Part shown: positions 1 through 10,500 of the stretch, piece after piece
Position numbering within the stretch: position 1 is the stretch's first letter
Layout of the letters: each line of letters starts with the position of its first letter
Assembly: GCF_013426915.1 (NCBI RefSeq)
Contig: NZ_AP023182.1
Location: 744,001 to 808,000, forward strand
DNA: 64,000 nucleotides
DNA from: Paraburkholderia sp. PGU19
Lineage (GTDB): Bacteria; Pseudomonadota; Gammaproteobacteria; Burkholderiales; Burkholderiaceae
Direction of reading: 5' to 3'
Program-made: the position numbers and the translations under genes
The notes under the pieces: generated by a model
Databases searched by the model: none
What the model saw: the letters and a program-made list of their open reading frames with translations, nothing else
Told to the model about the DNA's origin: nothing

Positions 1-380
1 AGGAGATCATTTCGAAAATGCCGAAAGAGAAATCTCTTTGGATATCCGCGAGTATTTGGAGACTTCGTCACATAGTTGCCCTTGATGATTGGCTACACAG
101 CACATACGTAGTCTCGTGTTGGATGGTCTTTACCATAACCGGGGCCGCTCTGTCGTCTGGGGACGGCATCCGGAACCGTCGGACACGTGCCTCGACACGT
201 GTCCGATCGTCTGCGAGCGAGAACGCTGAACGTAAGTTTAGGTTCAGGTTCGGTTTTGGGCAGCCGCGTGAGGCACTAGTCGGCCACAAAGAGACGCTCA
301 CCAATACGGTCAGCAAGCGAGTTGAACGTCGGCCCTACATCGCAACTGATCCCCAAAGCATCTTCGCGCGAGGTTTGGCC
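1..380. other. gene-free start of window
   Basis: No convincing coding region is seen before the GNAT remnant at 381. The only structured element is the inverted repeat at 179-206, listed separately. Long open frames exist on both strands but their translations are arginine-rich and resemble no family. Confidence 0.5.
179..206. promoter_or_regulatory. perfect 11-bp inverted repeat (operator candidate)
   Basis: TCGGACACGTG (179-189) is followed after six bases by CACGTGTCCGA (196-206), a perfect 11+11 palindrome. It lies about 175 bp upstream of the acetyltransferase remnant. Size and symmetry suit a dimeric repressor such as a TetR-type protein, but no cognate regulator is in view. No T-tract follows, so it is not an obvious intrinsic terminator. 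Confidence 0.45.
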
Positions 381-883
381 GTGACCACCTCTGAGTTCAT
401 CATCAGATGCCTACAGCCAGACGAATGGCGCTTGTTGAAGGCTCTTCGTCTGAGGGCGCTTGGTTGCGACCCTCAGTCGTACTGGGAAGACTGTGGATGA
501 AGCCAGCGCTCGCGACGACGTGTACTGGAATACCTTCGCCAGCAAAGTCACGACGCCGGAGGGCATCTCGAATGTTCATCGTTGAGCATGCCGAAAGCGT
601 TGCCGCTTTCGTTTTCGGCGTGAAGAAGGACGATGACGAATATAGCGTCGGAGGCCTTTGGGTCGATCCGGTTCACCGACGAAAAGGATTTGGGAGCTTG
701 CTGGTGCAACAGGTGGTCACATGGGCAAAAGCAGATTCGCACGCTGCGGTAATCCGGCTATGGTGCCATACTGGATCGGCACTATCGTTCTATCAGCGAA
801 ACGGCTTCCAATCTTTGGATAAATTTCAGACCAGCGACGTTGATGGCCGTCGGATAGTTGAGATGGAGTCGCGCGGGATCTGA
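381..883 (+). pseudogene. GNAT N-acetyltransferase, broken by two frameshifts
   Basis: The family sequence is continuous only across three reading frames. From a GTG at 381, the frame to about 483 gives the GNAT N-terminus (RCLQPDEWRLLKALRLRAL). From about 484 to 571 the next frame gives GKTVDEASARDDVYW. From the ATG at 572 the third frame gives MFIVEHAESVAAFVFG, then the acetyl-CoA-binding region GLWVDPVHRRKGFGSLLV and the C-terminal LSFYQRNGFQ segment, ending at 883. Reassembled, it is about 165 residues, normal for a single-domain GNAT acting on small molecules or proteins. The last part alone is an open frame from 407, but it lacks the true N-terminal strand and helix. Either the gene is dead or the sequence has two indel errors; substrate unknown. 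Confidence 0.8.
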
Positions 884-940
884 TGGAAAGGCCAATGGCG
901 CATTCACGCTCGGCGAAGGCCAATGAGTAGTGGGGCTCGT

Positions 941-1795
941 TCAGGCAGGCGCGCTGCTGATTAACCACATCGCGCCGGGCAATCGCACGCTCGCGCCGTC
1001 TGCATAAGGCGCAAGCGCCTCGTGAACAGAGGTAGCGACGGCAGAGACGACCTCCGCGGGCTGGTTGCGCAACCAACTGTTCACGGCGCCGATTTGGGTT
1101 GACTGAACCACCGCCTCCTCCAGCCCGCGGCCAGCGGCAATATCTAGGTCCATGTCGAGTTTCTCGAAGCGCGGCGGCGCCCAACCGGCCGCCGTGACGA
1201 CCTCGGTCACGTGGTCCCGATCGGCGAAGGCGAACATTCCGGGAGCGTTCGGCAGCGGCTGCGGCCTCGGCGGCAGGTGCCCCGCAGCTGCGGTCATCGG
1301 CACTTCCATCCATGGATTTTCAGCCAGCGAGCGCCAGCACAGGAGCGCCATGCGTGCGTCTGGAGCGGCTGCGCGGCGCATGTTGGCGAACGCAGCCACC
1401 CGGTCGCCGAAGAACATCACTCCGAAGGCGGAGATCAGCAAATCGTATTTGTCCAGCGCAGCCGTTGCCGGATCGGTCTGCCGCCAATCGATATTGACGA
1501 TGCCGGCGGCGCTCGCGCGCCTTGCACCCTCCGCAAGCATTGGTCCGGAAATGTCCAACCCCGCCACGCGGCCGGACGGACCCACGGCGCGCGCGAATTC
1601 CAGCGTGGGCGCGCCACAACCACAGCCTATATCCACTACCCGTTCGCCGGCTCGCGGAGCGGCATAGACAAGCAAGGCGTTAGTCACCGGCGCAAGCGTG
1701 ATGTCGGTATGCTCCTGCCGAGCCACCCAGACGTCGCCGCCATTGCCGTTCCAGAAGGCGAGCATGTCGGCGTTAATCTCTTCAGGCGAGGCCAT
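941..1795 (-). CDS. class I SAM-dependent methyltransferase
   Basis: This 284-residue protein has the Rossmann methyltransferase fold. Motif I is VVDIGCGCGAP at about residues 53-63; an acidic loop-2 residue follows in GLDISGPML, and the motif-IV region is YDLLISAFGVMFF. It resembles UbiE/type-11 small-molecule methyltransferases; the substrate cannot be told. The frame is open to 1999, but the start at 1795 is chosen because TAGGAGAA precedes that ATG and the residues beyond it do not fit the family. It is convergent with the GNAT remnant and has no operon partner. Cytoplasmic. Confidence 0.85.
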   Translation of the reverse strand: MASPEEINADMLAFWNGNGGDVWVARQEHTDITLAPVTNALLVYAAPRAGERVVDIGCGCGAPTLEFARAVGPSGRVAGLDISGPMLAEGARRASAAGIVNIDWRQTDPATAALDKYDLLISAFGVMFFGDRVAAFANMRRAAAPDARMALLCWRSLAENPWMEVPMTAAAGHLPPRPQPLPNAPGMFAFADRDHVTEVVTAAGWAPPRFEKLDMDLDIAAGRGLEEAVVQSTQIGAVNSWLRNQPAEVVSAVATSVHEALAPYADGASVRLPGAMWLISSAPA

Positions 1796-1799
1796 CCGG

Positions 1800-2458
1800 G
1801 TTCTCCTACCAGGCGGGTGAGCACGTTGCGTGCTTCGCCAAGCGTACAGCAAGCGGTGACGTGGCGCTTGCCTGGAACTTACGCGAGATACCCTGGTTAC
1901 AAGGGGGCTGACCTCGGAAATGAACAGGGCGATCCGAAGCGCCGACGGCTGGTGGCCACTATGACGAAGGTTTGCCGCGACCGCGAAGGCCGTACTCACT
2001 CACAGAAATCGCCCTGGCTGCCGTTGAAGATTTCGACGGCGGTCCTCCGCAACCGTCATTAGGCTTTACGCCACAGAAGTCCGCTCATAGGTTAGCTGCG
2101 GCCATTGCCAAGGACGTCCTGATCAGGTGTTTGCGCTGGAAAGATTGATGAACACGAATTAGAGGTGGACTTTGAAGCCACAACGCGGGCGTTCCGTTTA
2201 TTTCGTGACCATCCGTTCCAGCAGCGGACACTTATCGACGGCCTTGCGAATACCGGTGCAGATCGAGCGGCGCAGAACACCCACTGAAGCAGAGGGAAAA
2301 TTGTTTCCGCCTGTTGGAGCGAGAGGCGGGAAATCCGCCTGGGCAGGCTCGATTCGACGTTCCCGCAACAGGCGTCCCTCGTCCAACTGGTGCGCATTGG
2401 TTCGTAAGCCAGGCCGGTCCGACTCACCTGTTCAGATGGGTCCGGCGATGGGCGAAAG
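1800..2458. other. no recognisable gene
   Basis: About 660 bp separate the methyltransferase start from the narK stop. Short open frames exist (for example minus strand 2092-2481) but their translations match no family known to me. No strong hairpin-plus-T terminator is seen after narK, so the stretch may be old gene debris. Confidence 0.4.
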
Positions 2459-3733
2459 CTAACCGGTTGCTCGTCCGGCAACGGGCGTTCGCCTGACTTC
2501 CGACAGATAAATCAGGACCAGCGAGACCCAGACGATGCCGTAAAGAAACATGAAACACGTCGAGCGGACCCGGAAGAAGTCGAGCAGCAAGCCAAACAAG
2601 ATCGGCAGCAAGAAGCCACCAAGCCCGCCTGCGAGGCCGACAATACCCGTCACCACGCCCATGTTATCGGCGAAGTCGTCAGCAACATATTTGAACGTCG
2701 ACGCCATCCCGAACGCAAACACGGCGCCAAGTGAAAACGTCAGCAGGACAAATACGATCAGCGTGACCTCGATATGGAGGCTCACGGTGCCGTCTATCGT
2801 GTGAATGACGAAATCGGTGGAAGGATACGACAGCAGGAACAGGCATATCCACGCGACCCAAAGGCCCCACCACGTCACGCTATGCGCGCCGAAGCGATCC
2901 GCGAGCATGCCTCCCACTGCGCGCAGAATCGACCCCGGGAGCGAAAAGCCGGCGGCGAACGCGGACGCCACGACGAGCGACATCCCATACTCGGCCTTCA
3001 GGTACTGCGGTATCCAGAGAGACAGGGCCGTGAAGCCGCCGAACGTAATCGAGTAGTACTGGCACAAACGCCATACATGCGGATTGCGCAACACCCTGAA
3101 CGAGTCGAGCCACGATCTTTGGGTTTGCCCGGCGCCCGGGTCGCGCGCCGACGCGAACCAGAAGATCACAGCGGTGACCAGCAGCGCGACGGCATAGACA
3201 CGCGGCACGAAGCGCCAGCCATACGCGGCCTGCAAAGATGGCGTGATGAAGAGATTGACGGCTGCGCCGGCCGTGCCCGCACCGAAGAAACCCATCGCGA
3301 AGCCGCGTCGCTCAGGCGGGAAAAAGCGCGCGACATACGGCGTCCCCACTGCGAAGGATGCACCGACACAGCCGAGAAAAAGCCCGATCAACAGAAACTG
3401 CCACAACGCGGTGGCGTAACTGACGATATAAACAGGTATCGCGCAAATGACCAGAAGCACCGTCATCACGATGCGCCCGCCGAAGCGGTCGGTCCATGCG
3501 CCAAGCGGTAGGCGCATCAAGGCGCCAGTCAGCACGGGAGTCGAGGTCAGCAGGCCAAATTCCGTGCTGTTGAGTTGCAGGTCCTCGCGCAACTGGACGC
3601 CTAGCACGCCGAACATCATCCAGACGACGAAGCAGACGAGAAACGCGAGCGTGCTCGCCAGCAATACCGACCATGCCTGCGCCGTGACGCCGGGCGCCGT
3701 GCTCAGATTCTTCATGCCGCCTTGTGCGCTCAT
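2459..3733 (-). CDS. narK: nitrate/nitrite MFS transporter, NarK type
   Basis: This 424-residue, 12-helix major facilitator protein belongs to the nitrate/nitrite porter family. The cytoplasmic loop 2-3 signature LPLGAWTDRFGGR is present, as are glycine-rich helix motifs such as GFFGAGTAGAAVN and GIVGLAGGLGGF, typical of NarK nitrate-signature helices. It should import nitrate (proton symport) or exchange nitrate for nitrite across the inner membrane, feeding NarG. It is the last gene of the minus-strand nar operon, 14 bp after ppiC, with AGGGAACAGGC before its ATG. In many Burkholderiales narK genes precede narG; here it is downstream. Confidence 0.92.
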   Translation of the reverse strand: MSAQGGMKNLSTAPGVTAQAWSVLLASTLAFLVCFVVWMMFGVLGVQLREDLQLNSTEFGLLTSTPVLTGALMRLPLGAWTDRFGGRIVMTVLLVICAIPVYIVSYATALWQFLLIGLFLGCVGASFAVGTPYVARFFPPERRGFAMGFFGAGTAGAAVNLFITPSLQAAYGWRFVPRVYAVALLVTAVIFWFASARDPGAGQTQRSWLDSFRVLRNPHVWRLCQYYSITFGGFTALSLWIPQYLKAEYGMSLVVASAFAAGFSLPGSILRAVGGMLADRFGAHSVTWWGLWVAWICLFLLSYPSTDFVIHTIDGTVSLHIEVTLIVFVLLTFSLGAVFAFGMASTFKYVADDFADNMGVVTGIVGLAGGLGGFLLPILFGLLLDFFRVRSTCFMFLYGIVWVSLVLIYLSEVRRTPVAGRATG

Positions 3734-3747
3734 GCCTGTTCCCTCGT

Positions 3748-4542
3748 TTATTGAACCAGCGGGCCGTTGGCCTCGCCCAGATCCGCGCCTTCGATTCGCG
3801 CGCGCGATGCCAGGACCGTCACGTATTGCTGGATCGCCTTGTGACGGACCCGCTCGCCGAGAAAGCGGGCAATGTCAGCTTCGACCGACTCGAACGGAAG
3901 ACGCTCGCCTTCGACACGGCGATCGATGCGCACGATGTGAAAGCCGAACCGCGTGTTGATGAGTCTCGGCAGCACGCCGAGGTCCTGCGTGTCGAACAAG
4001 GCGCGCTCGAACTCCGGCACGCTGTCGCCGCGTAACAATTGCCCAAGGCTGCCGCCGATACCCGCCGAAGGACAGTTCGACACCTCGCGCGCCGTGTCTT
4101 CGAACGTCCCGCGCGCGGCCAGCACCTTCTGCAATGTCGTCTCGGCCTTGTGCCGGACGAGCGCAAGCGGCGCGCGGCCCGTGACCGCGAAAAGAATGTG
4201 GCTCGCGAAGACGATGTCGTTTTGTCTGAAGCTCGCGGGGTGGCTCTCGTAATAGCGATCGCAGTCGGCGCGCGTCGCCGTCGGCACACTCAATTCGGTG
4301 TCGAGCAGTCTATCGAGCGATGCGTCGTCAAGAGCGGCGGCTTCGGCGATCAGCTTCAACTCGATTGCGCGTTGCCGCAGCAGTTCGCGAATCACGAGTG
4401 CGCGCCTTGCAGCTGCGTGCGGATCGGGCGCATCCGACTGATGCCTGACCTCGTCGTCGATGGAAGCCGCGTCGATCGCGACCCCGTTCACGCGCAGTGC
4501 GCCGTCCTGATACGCCAGCGCGGTCTGGTCGATCGTGCTCAT
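3748..4542 (-). CDS. ppiC: parvulin-type peptidyl-prolyl isomerase of the nar operon
   Basis: This 264-residue protein has an N-terminal helical region followed by a parvulin (PpiC/rotamase) domain at about residues 110-230, seen as FASHILFAV, CPSAGIGGSLGQLLRGDSVPEFERALF and RFGFHIVRID. It has no signal peptide, so it is probably cytoplasmic and helps fold or assemble a nitrate reductase subunit, like NifM-type parvulins. It starts 10 bp after narI with a strong TTGAGGAGC ribosome site, so it is co-transcribed. The role in NarG maturation is inferred from context; the fold is clear. Confidence 0.88.
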   Translation of the reverse strand: MSTIDQTALAYQDGALRVNGVAIDAASIDDEVRHQSDAPDPHAAARRALVIRELLRQRAIELKLIAEAAALDDASLDRLLDTELSVPTATRADCDRYYESHPASFRQNDIVFASHILFAVTGRAPLALVRHKAETTLQKVLAARGTFEDTAREVSNCPSAGIGGSLGQLLRGDSVPEFERALFDTQDLGVLPRLINTRFGFHIVRIDRRVEGERLPFESVEADIARFLGERVRHKAIQQYVTVLASRARIEGADLGEANGPLVQ

Positions 4543-4552
4543 GACATGCTCC

Positions 4553-5236
4553 TCAACGCTTGCGCACGAGTTGATACGGTCGGATCAGATAGGCAATCGA
4601 CGCGAAGCCGCTCCAGATGTGGACCATCCGCGTGAATGGCGCGACGAGGAAGATCGTGAAGCCGAGCGCGATATGCACCTGATAGGTCAGCGGCACACCC
4701 ACGAGCAAGCTCGCGATATTCGGGCGGAACGTGACCACGCCCTTCACGTAGTCGGTCAATTGCTCGAACATCGCGCCGTCCATATGACGCATGGAGAGCA
4801 CGACCGTGCCGAGCCCGAGCGCAAGCTGCACCCACAGCATCAGCACGATGACGATGTCGGACACGCGGCTGTTGCGGCGGATGCGCACGTCGGCAAGACG
4901 CCGGTGAATCAGGATCGTCAGGCCGATGATTGCGACGATGCCCGCCGCGCCACCCGCCACCATCGCGATCAGCTGGTGCGCCGACGCCGACATGAACGGC
5001 GACACGAGCCAGTGCGGCGCGAGGAAACCCACGAAATGGCCGCCCACCACGATCAGGATGCCCCAGTGAAACAGATTGCTGCCCAGGCGCAACGCGCCGT
5101 GCCGCAGCAATTGCGACGAATCGCTTTTCCACGTGTATTGCTCGCGGTCGAAACGCACGAGACTGCCGAGAAACAGCACGGCAAGACAGATGTACGGATA
5201 GATGCCGAACACGAACTGATGGAAGTAGTCGTTCAT
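4553..5236 (-). CDS. narI: respiratory nitrate reductase gamma subunit (cytochrome b)
   Basis: NarI is the membrane diheme b subunit that takes electrons from quinol on the periplasmic side and passes them to NarH. This 227-residue product has five expected transmembrane helices and the four heme-ligand histidines: NLFHWGILIVVGGHF in helix 2 and the pair in VHIALGFTIFLVAPFTRMVHIWS in helix 5. The ATG at 5236 is preceded by GGGAGAAC and overlaps the narJ stop by 4 bp, so the longer open frame to 5362 is not used. Length matches E. coli NarI. Confidence 0.96.
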   Translation of the reverse strand: MNDYFHQFVFGIYPYICLAVLFLGSLVRFDREQYTWKSDSSQLLRHGALRLGSNLFHWGILIVVGGHFVGFLAPHWLVSPFMSASAHQLIAMVAGGAAGIVAIIGLTILIHRRLADVRIRRNSRVSDIVIVLMLWVQLALGLGTVVLSMRHMDGAMFEQLTDYVKGVVTFRPNIASLLVGVPLTYQVHIALGFTIFLVAPFTRMVHIWSGFASIAYLIRPYQLVRKR

Positions 5237-5976
5237 GACTTGTTCTCCCGGGTAGCGTTTCGTCCAGCTGGCGACGCGGCACCAGGACGGCTGTCGTAGA
5301 AGTGAATGGGCGCCTGCGTGGGCGTGGCCGCGCCGACGAAGCGAACGGGCTCGTCGGCCCATGCGGCATCCAGCGCGCGATAGTCAGCTGAGGTGGGAGA
5401 CGATTGCGCGTCGTCATTGTTGAGCGCATCGGGCTCTTCGGCTTTACCGCAGCCCGCCAGCGGCAGCAGCGCGCCCACGACAAAGCTGAAGGGGCTACCG
5501 CGCCGGGCCAGTTGCGAGGTAATCGATTGCAGGATCTCGCCCGTCTCCGCGAGCAGTCCGCGTGCTTCCGCAGCGGGAAGGCGCGACAGATATTCGAGGA
5601 ATACAGGTAGATAGTCGGGCAGTTCGCCTGCGCCCAGATGCAGGCCATGTTCCTCATACATCCGCAGCAGATCGACCATCGCCTGTCCGCGATCGCGCGA
5701 TTCTCCATGCACATGCTCGAACAGGTACAGCGACGTCGCGCGCCCGCGATCGAACAGCGCCACATAGTTTTCCTGCAGCGTTAACAGGTCGCGCTGCGCG
5801 CAGTAGTCGATGAACTGGTCGAGGCCCGCGCGCGCATCGCGTGTAAAGCCGCGCTCGCCGCGCAGCAACTTTTGCGCTTCGGGCAACGCATCGAGCAGCG
5901 GCTGGTCCGGGTAGCTGAGCAGCGCGCCCAGCACCGCGTACGTCGCGCCGGGCGGAATCGTGTCACGGGAACCCAT
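5233..5976 (-). CDS. narJ: nitrate reductase assembly chaperone NarJ
   Basis: NarJ is a cytoplasmic TorD/NarJ-family chaperone that binds apo-NarG, helps insert the molybdenum cofactor and controls membrane attachment through NarI. The 247-residue protein is helical, with family segments YAVLGALLSYPD near the N-terminus and SLYLFEHVHGESRDRGQAM in the centre. Its start lies 1 bp after the narH stop and its stop overlaps the narI start by 4 bp, as usual for narGHJI. The low-complexity C-terminal tail is typical of the family. Confidence 0.94.
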   Translation of the reverse strand: MGSRDTIPPGATYAVLGALLSYPDQPLLDALPEAQKLLRGERGFTRDARAGLDQFIDYCAQRDLLTLQENYVALFDRGRATSLYLFEHVHGESRDRGQAMVDLLRMYEEHGLHLGAGELPDYLPVFLEYLSRLPAAEARGLLAETGEILQSITSQLARRGSPFSFVVGALLPLAGCGKAEEPDALNNDDAQSSPTSADYRALDAAWADEPVRFVGAATPTQAPIHFYDSRPGAASPAGRNATRENKS

Positions 5977-5977
5977 G

Positions 5978-7504
5978 TCAGAACTCCTGGCGAATCGGAA
6001 TCTTGCGGTTGCTCTTTCTGGTCGTGAAGAGGCTCATTTCGGATCGTCCGTCCGAGCAGCCGTTGCCAAACGAGAAGCCACATGACGAGCGCAGATCGAA
6101 CGCATCTTCCGCATACTCGCGGTGCGATGTGGGAATGACGAAGCGATCCTCGAAGTTCGCGATCGCCAGATAGCGGTACATGTCCTCGACCTGGGCGACC
6201 GTCAGGCCCGCCTGTTTGAGGACGCCGGGTGCTTCGACCTGATCGACATGGCGCGCGCGCATGAAGGCACGCATGGCGAGCAGCCGTTCTAGCGCCAGCT
6301 TGACGGGTTCTTCCTTGCCCGCCGTCAGCAGATTCGCGAGATAGCGTAGCGGAATGCGCAGCGATTCGATGTCGGGCAGATAGCCGTTCATGCCGAGTTC
6401 GCCGCTATTGGCGGCTGCATTGATGGGCGAGAGGGGCGGGACGTACCAGACCATCGGCAGCGTCCGGTATTCGGGGTGCAGCGGAAAGGCGATTTTCCAA
6501 TCGATCGCCATCTTGTAGACGGGCGAACGCCGTGCGCCGTCGAGCCAGGCTGTGGGCACGCCATCGCGTTCGGCCTGCGCGATCACCTCGGCATCGTTCG
6601 GGTCGAGAAAGACGGACAGTTGCGCTTCATACAGATCGGCTTCGTTCTCGACGCTCGCCGCCTCGCTGATGCGATCCGCGTCATACAGCATTACGCCGAG
6701 ATAGCGGATGCGGCCCACGCACGTTTCCGAGCAGACGGTTGGCTGTCCCGCTTCAATGCGCGGATAGCAGAAGATGCACTTTTCGGCCTTGCCGCTGTGC
6801 CAGTTGAAGTAGATCTTCTTGTATGGACACCCGGACACGCACATGCGCCAGCCGCGGCACTTGTCCTGATCGATCAGCACGATGCCGTCTTCTTCGCGCT
6901 TGTAGATCGAGCCGGACGGACACGATGCGACACACGCCGGATTGAGGCAGTGTTCGCACAGGCGCGGCAGATACATCATGAAGGTGTTTTCGAACTGCCC
7001 ATAGATGTCCTTCTGCACGTTCTCGAAGTTGTAGTCCTTCGAACGCTTCTCGAATTCGCCGCCGAGAATCTCTTCCCAGTTCGGCCCCCACTCGATCTTT
7101 TCGAGCCGTTCGCCGCTGATCAGTGAGCGCGGACGCGCAACGGGCATCGCTTTCGCATCGCCTGAGTCCTGCAGATGCGCGTAGTCGAAGGTGAACGGCT
7201 CGTAGTAGTCATCGATCTCAGGCAGATGCGGATTGGCGAAAATCTGCGCGAGCAGTCGCCACTTGCTGCCGAGGCGCGGTTCGATCTTGCCGTCGGCCTT
7301 GCGTTTCCATCCGCCCCGCCAGCGGTCCTGATTCTCCCAGTCCTTCGGATAACCGATGCCGGGCTTCGTCTCGACATTGTTGAACCACGCGTACTCCATG
7401 CCTTCGCGGCTCGTCCACACGTTCTTGCAGGTGACGGAGCAAGTGTGGCATCCGATGCATTTGTCGAGATTGAGCACCATCGCGATCTGCGCGCGCACCT
7501 TCAT
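5978..7504 (-). CDS. narH: respiratory nitrate reductase beta subunit (iron-sulfur)
   Basis: NarH relays electrons from NarI heme to NarG through four iron-sulfur clusters on the cytoplasmic side. The 508-residue protein shows the first cluster motif CIGCHTCSVTCKNVW at about residue 16. The later motifs are CEHCLNPACVASCP, then CRGWRMCVSGCP, where tryptophan replaces one cysteine as in the NarH [3Fe-4S] cluster, and CIFCYPRIEAGQPTVCSETC. It overlaps the narG stop by 4 bp (ATGA). Length and motifs are complete. Confidence 0.97.
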   Translation of the reverse strand: MKVRAQIAMVLNLDKCIGCHTCSVTCKNVWTSREGMEYAWFNNVETKPGIGYPKDWENQDRWRGGWKRKADGKIEPRLGSKWRLLAQIFANPHLPEIDDYYEPFTFDYAHLQDSGDAKAMPVARPRSLISGERLEKIEWGPNWEEILGGEFEKRSKDYNFENVQKDIYGQFENTFMMYLPRLCEHCLNPACVASCPSGSIYKREEDGIVLIDQDKCRGWRMCVSGCPYKKIYFNWHSGKAEKCIFCYPRIEAGQPTVCSETCVGRIRYLGVMLYDADRISEAASVENEADLYEAQLSVFLDPNDAEVIAQAERDGVPTAWLDGARRSPVYKMAIDWKIAFPLHPEYRTLPMVWYVPPLSPINAAANSGELGMNGYLPDIESLRIPLRYLANLLTAGKEEPVKLALERLLAMRAFMRARHVDQVEAPGVLKQAGLTVAQVEDMYRYLAIANFEDRFVIPTSHREYAEDAFDLRSSCGFSFGNGCSDGRSEMSLFTTRKSNRKIPIRQEF

Positions 7505-10500
7505 GAGGTTTCTCCTTGACGGTGTTTATGCTGGCTGGCAGGGTTGGCGGGGTCGGGAGGCGCGTCGTCGAGCCAGTCGATATGCTTCATCTTGCGCACG
7601 ATCAGGAATTCGTCGCGGTTCGAACCGACGGTGCCGTAGTAGTTGAAGCCATACGCCAGTTGCGCATAGCCGCCGATCATATGCGTCGGTTTGAGCGCCA
7701 CGCGCGTGACCGAGTTGTGGATACCGCCGCGTGTGCCCGTGATTTCCGAACCAGGCGTATTCACGATCTTTTCCTGCGCGTGATACATCATCACCATGCC
7801 GTGCGGGATGCGCTGGCTCACGACGGCGCGAGCGCACAACGCGCCGTTCGCGTTGTAGCACTCGATCCAGTCGTTGTCGACCACTCCGATCTGTTTCGCG
7901 TCGATCTCCGACAGCCAGACGATCGGACCACCGCGCGAGAGCGTGAGCATCAGCAGGTTGTCCGTATAGGTGCTGTGGATGCCCCATTTCTGGTGCGGTG
8001 TAATGAAGTTCAGCGCGATTTCCGGGTTGCCGTTCGAGCGTGCGCCGAGCATGTGCTCGTAGTTGCCCGTCTCGATGGGCGGCTTGTAGACGCAAAGCGA
8101 TTCGCCGAATGCGCGCATCCACATGTGATCCTGATAGAGCTGCTGGCGGCCGCTGAGTGTGCGCCAGGGAATCAGTTCGTGAACATTGGTGTAGCCCGCG
8201 TTGTACGACACATGCTCCGACTCGATGCCGCTCCATGTCGGCGACGAGATGATCTTGCGCGGCTGCGCCTGGATGTCGCGAAAACGGATTTTTTCATCCG
8301 CGCGCGCGTCGGCCAGATGTGCGTGCTCGATGCCCGTCATCGCCGAGATGGCTTGCCACGCCTTCACCGCGACGGCGCCATTGGTTTCCGGTGCGAGCGA
8401 CAGGATGACTTCGGCGGCGTCGAGCGCGGTATCGATGCGGGGCCGTCCGGCCGTGTCGTTAGCGGTGCCCGTGCCATTGCTCTGGCCATTCGCGACGCGA
8501 TAGTTGAGTTCGCCAAGCAGCGCGACTTCGTCTTTCGTATCCCATGTGATGCCTTTGCCGCCGTTGCCGAGCTTGTCCATCAGTGGACCCAGCGAGGTGA
8601 ACCGGTCATACGTGGCGGGATAGTCGCGCTCGACGACGATGACAGAAGGCATCGTCCTGCCCGGCACCGGTTCGCATTTGCCCTGTTTCCAGTCGTGCAC
8701 CTCGAATGGTTGCGCGAGTTCGCCTGGGCTGTCGTGCGCAATCGGCGAGAGAACGACATCGCGTTCGACGCCGAGATGCCCGACGCTCAATTCCGAGAAC
8801 CGCCTGGCGAGGCCCTTGAAGATTTCCCAGTCGCTCTTCGACTGCCACGCCGGATCGACAGCAGCCGATAGCGGATGAATGAACGGATGCATGTCGGACG
8901 TGTTCATGTCGTCCTTCTCATACCACGTCGCAGTGGGCAGCACGACGTCGGAATACATACAGGTGGTCGACATGCGGAAGTCGAGCGTGACGAGCAGATC
9001 GAGCTTGCCGCGTGGCGCTTCGTCATGCCATGTGATTTCTTCAGGACGCGGATGGCCCGACTTGAAGACCTCGTCGCCTTGCACGCCATTCGTCGTGCCG
9101 AGCAGATGCTTGAGGAAGTACTCGTGGCCTTTGCCTGACGAGCCGAGCAGGTTCGAACGCCACACGAACAGATTGCGCGGGAAGTTCGTCGGACTGTCGG
9201 GGTCTTCGCACGCCATGCGCAGGCTGCCCGATTTCAGGTCGCCGGCGATCTTTGCGCTCGCTTGCGCCGGGTCGTTCAACGCACGTCCGACATCGAGCGG
9301 ATTGGCGGACAGTTGCGGTGCGGACGGCAGCCAGCCCATCCGTTCGGCGCGCACGTTGTAGTCGATCGGCGCGCCGTGAAACTGCGACTTGTCCGCAAGC
9401 GGCGAGAGCAGGGCGCCAGGGTCCATCGGGTCATAGCGCCATTGATCCGTATGCGCGTAGAAGAACGACGTCGAGTTCATCTGGCGCGGCGGCCGGTTCC
9501 AGTCGAGCGCGAACGCGAGTGCCGTCCACCCTGTCTGCGGGCGCAGCTTTTCCTGGCCGACGTAATGCGACCATCCGCCGCCCGACTTGCCGATGCAGCC
9601 GCACATAATCAGCATGTTGATGATCGCGCGGTACGACATGTCCATGTGGAACCAGTGATTGATGCCCGCGCCGATGATCACCATCGACTTTCCCTGCGTC
9701 TTGTGCGCGTTCTCGGCGAACTGGCGGGCGACATTGATCACGTCCGCGCGCTTGACGCCTGTGATTGCTTCCTGCCAGGCTGGCGTATAGGGCAGATCGT
9801 CGTCGTAGCTCGCGGCGATGTCTTCGCCGCCGAGCCCCTGATCGAGGCCATAGTTCGCGACGAACAGGTCATAGACGGTGGCGACCAGCATGTCGCCATT
9901 GCGTGTCGCGATTCTTCGCGCGCCGATCTTGCGCGAGAGTTCCGACGCATGCGACGTGTGATTGAAATGCGGATGCCGGATATTGCCGAAATACGGGAAG
10001 AGTACATCGACGACTTCGTCGTGCGCGTGGACGAAGGAAAGGCGCGGCTCGATGGGCGCGCCTGACGCCGACTCCTCCTTCAGATTCCACTTGCCCTTGT
10101 CGCCGCCTTCCTTTTGACCCCAGCGAAAGCCCGCAGAGCCTACCGGTACGACGGCGTCGTTGGTCGCCGCGTCGATGACGACCGTCTTCCAGTCGGGGTT
10201 GTTGGTCTGGCCGAGCGCGTCGTCGAAATCCGATGCGCGGACAAGCCGCTCCGGCACATAGCGGTCGCCCCGTGGGACGAGCCGCACGAGACACGGCATG
10301 TCGGTGTAGCGGCGGCAATAGTCCATGAAGTAATCGCTTTTGCCGGCGAGGTGAAACTCCTTGAGAATGACATGACCCATCGCGAGCGCGAGCGCCGCAT
10401 CGGTGCCCTGCTTCGGATGCAGCCAGATGTCGCCGAACTTCGCGCCTTCCGCGTAATCCGGGAAGATTGAAACGATCTTCGTGCCTTTGTAGCGGACCTC

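Noticed and set aside
18..500. 160-residue open frame at the window start
   Set aside because: Only its last ~40 residues, from 381, look like a protein (GNAT N-terminus); the upstream part is arginine-rich and spans a palindrome.
7516..8871. Long plus-strand frame of 451 residues opposite narG
   Set aside because: It is a mirror of narG codon usage; composition is His/Arg/Val-rich with no domain, and narG is certain.
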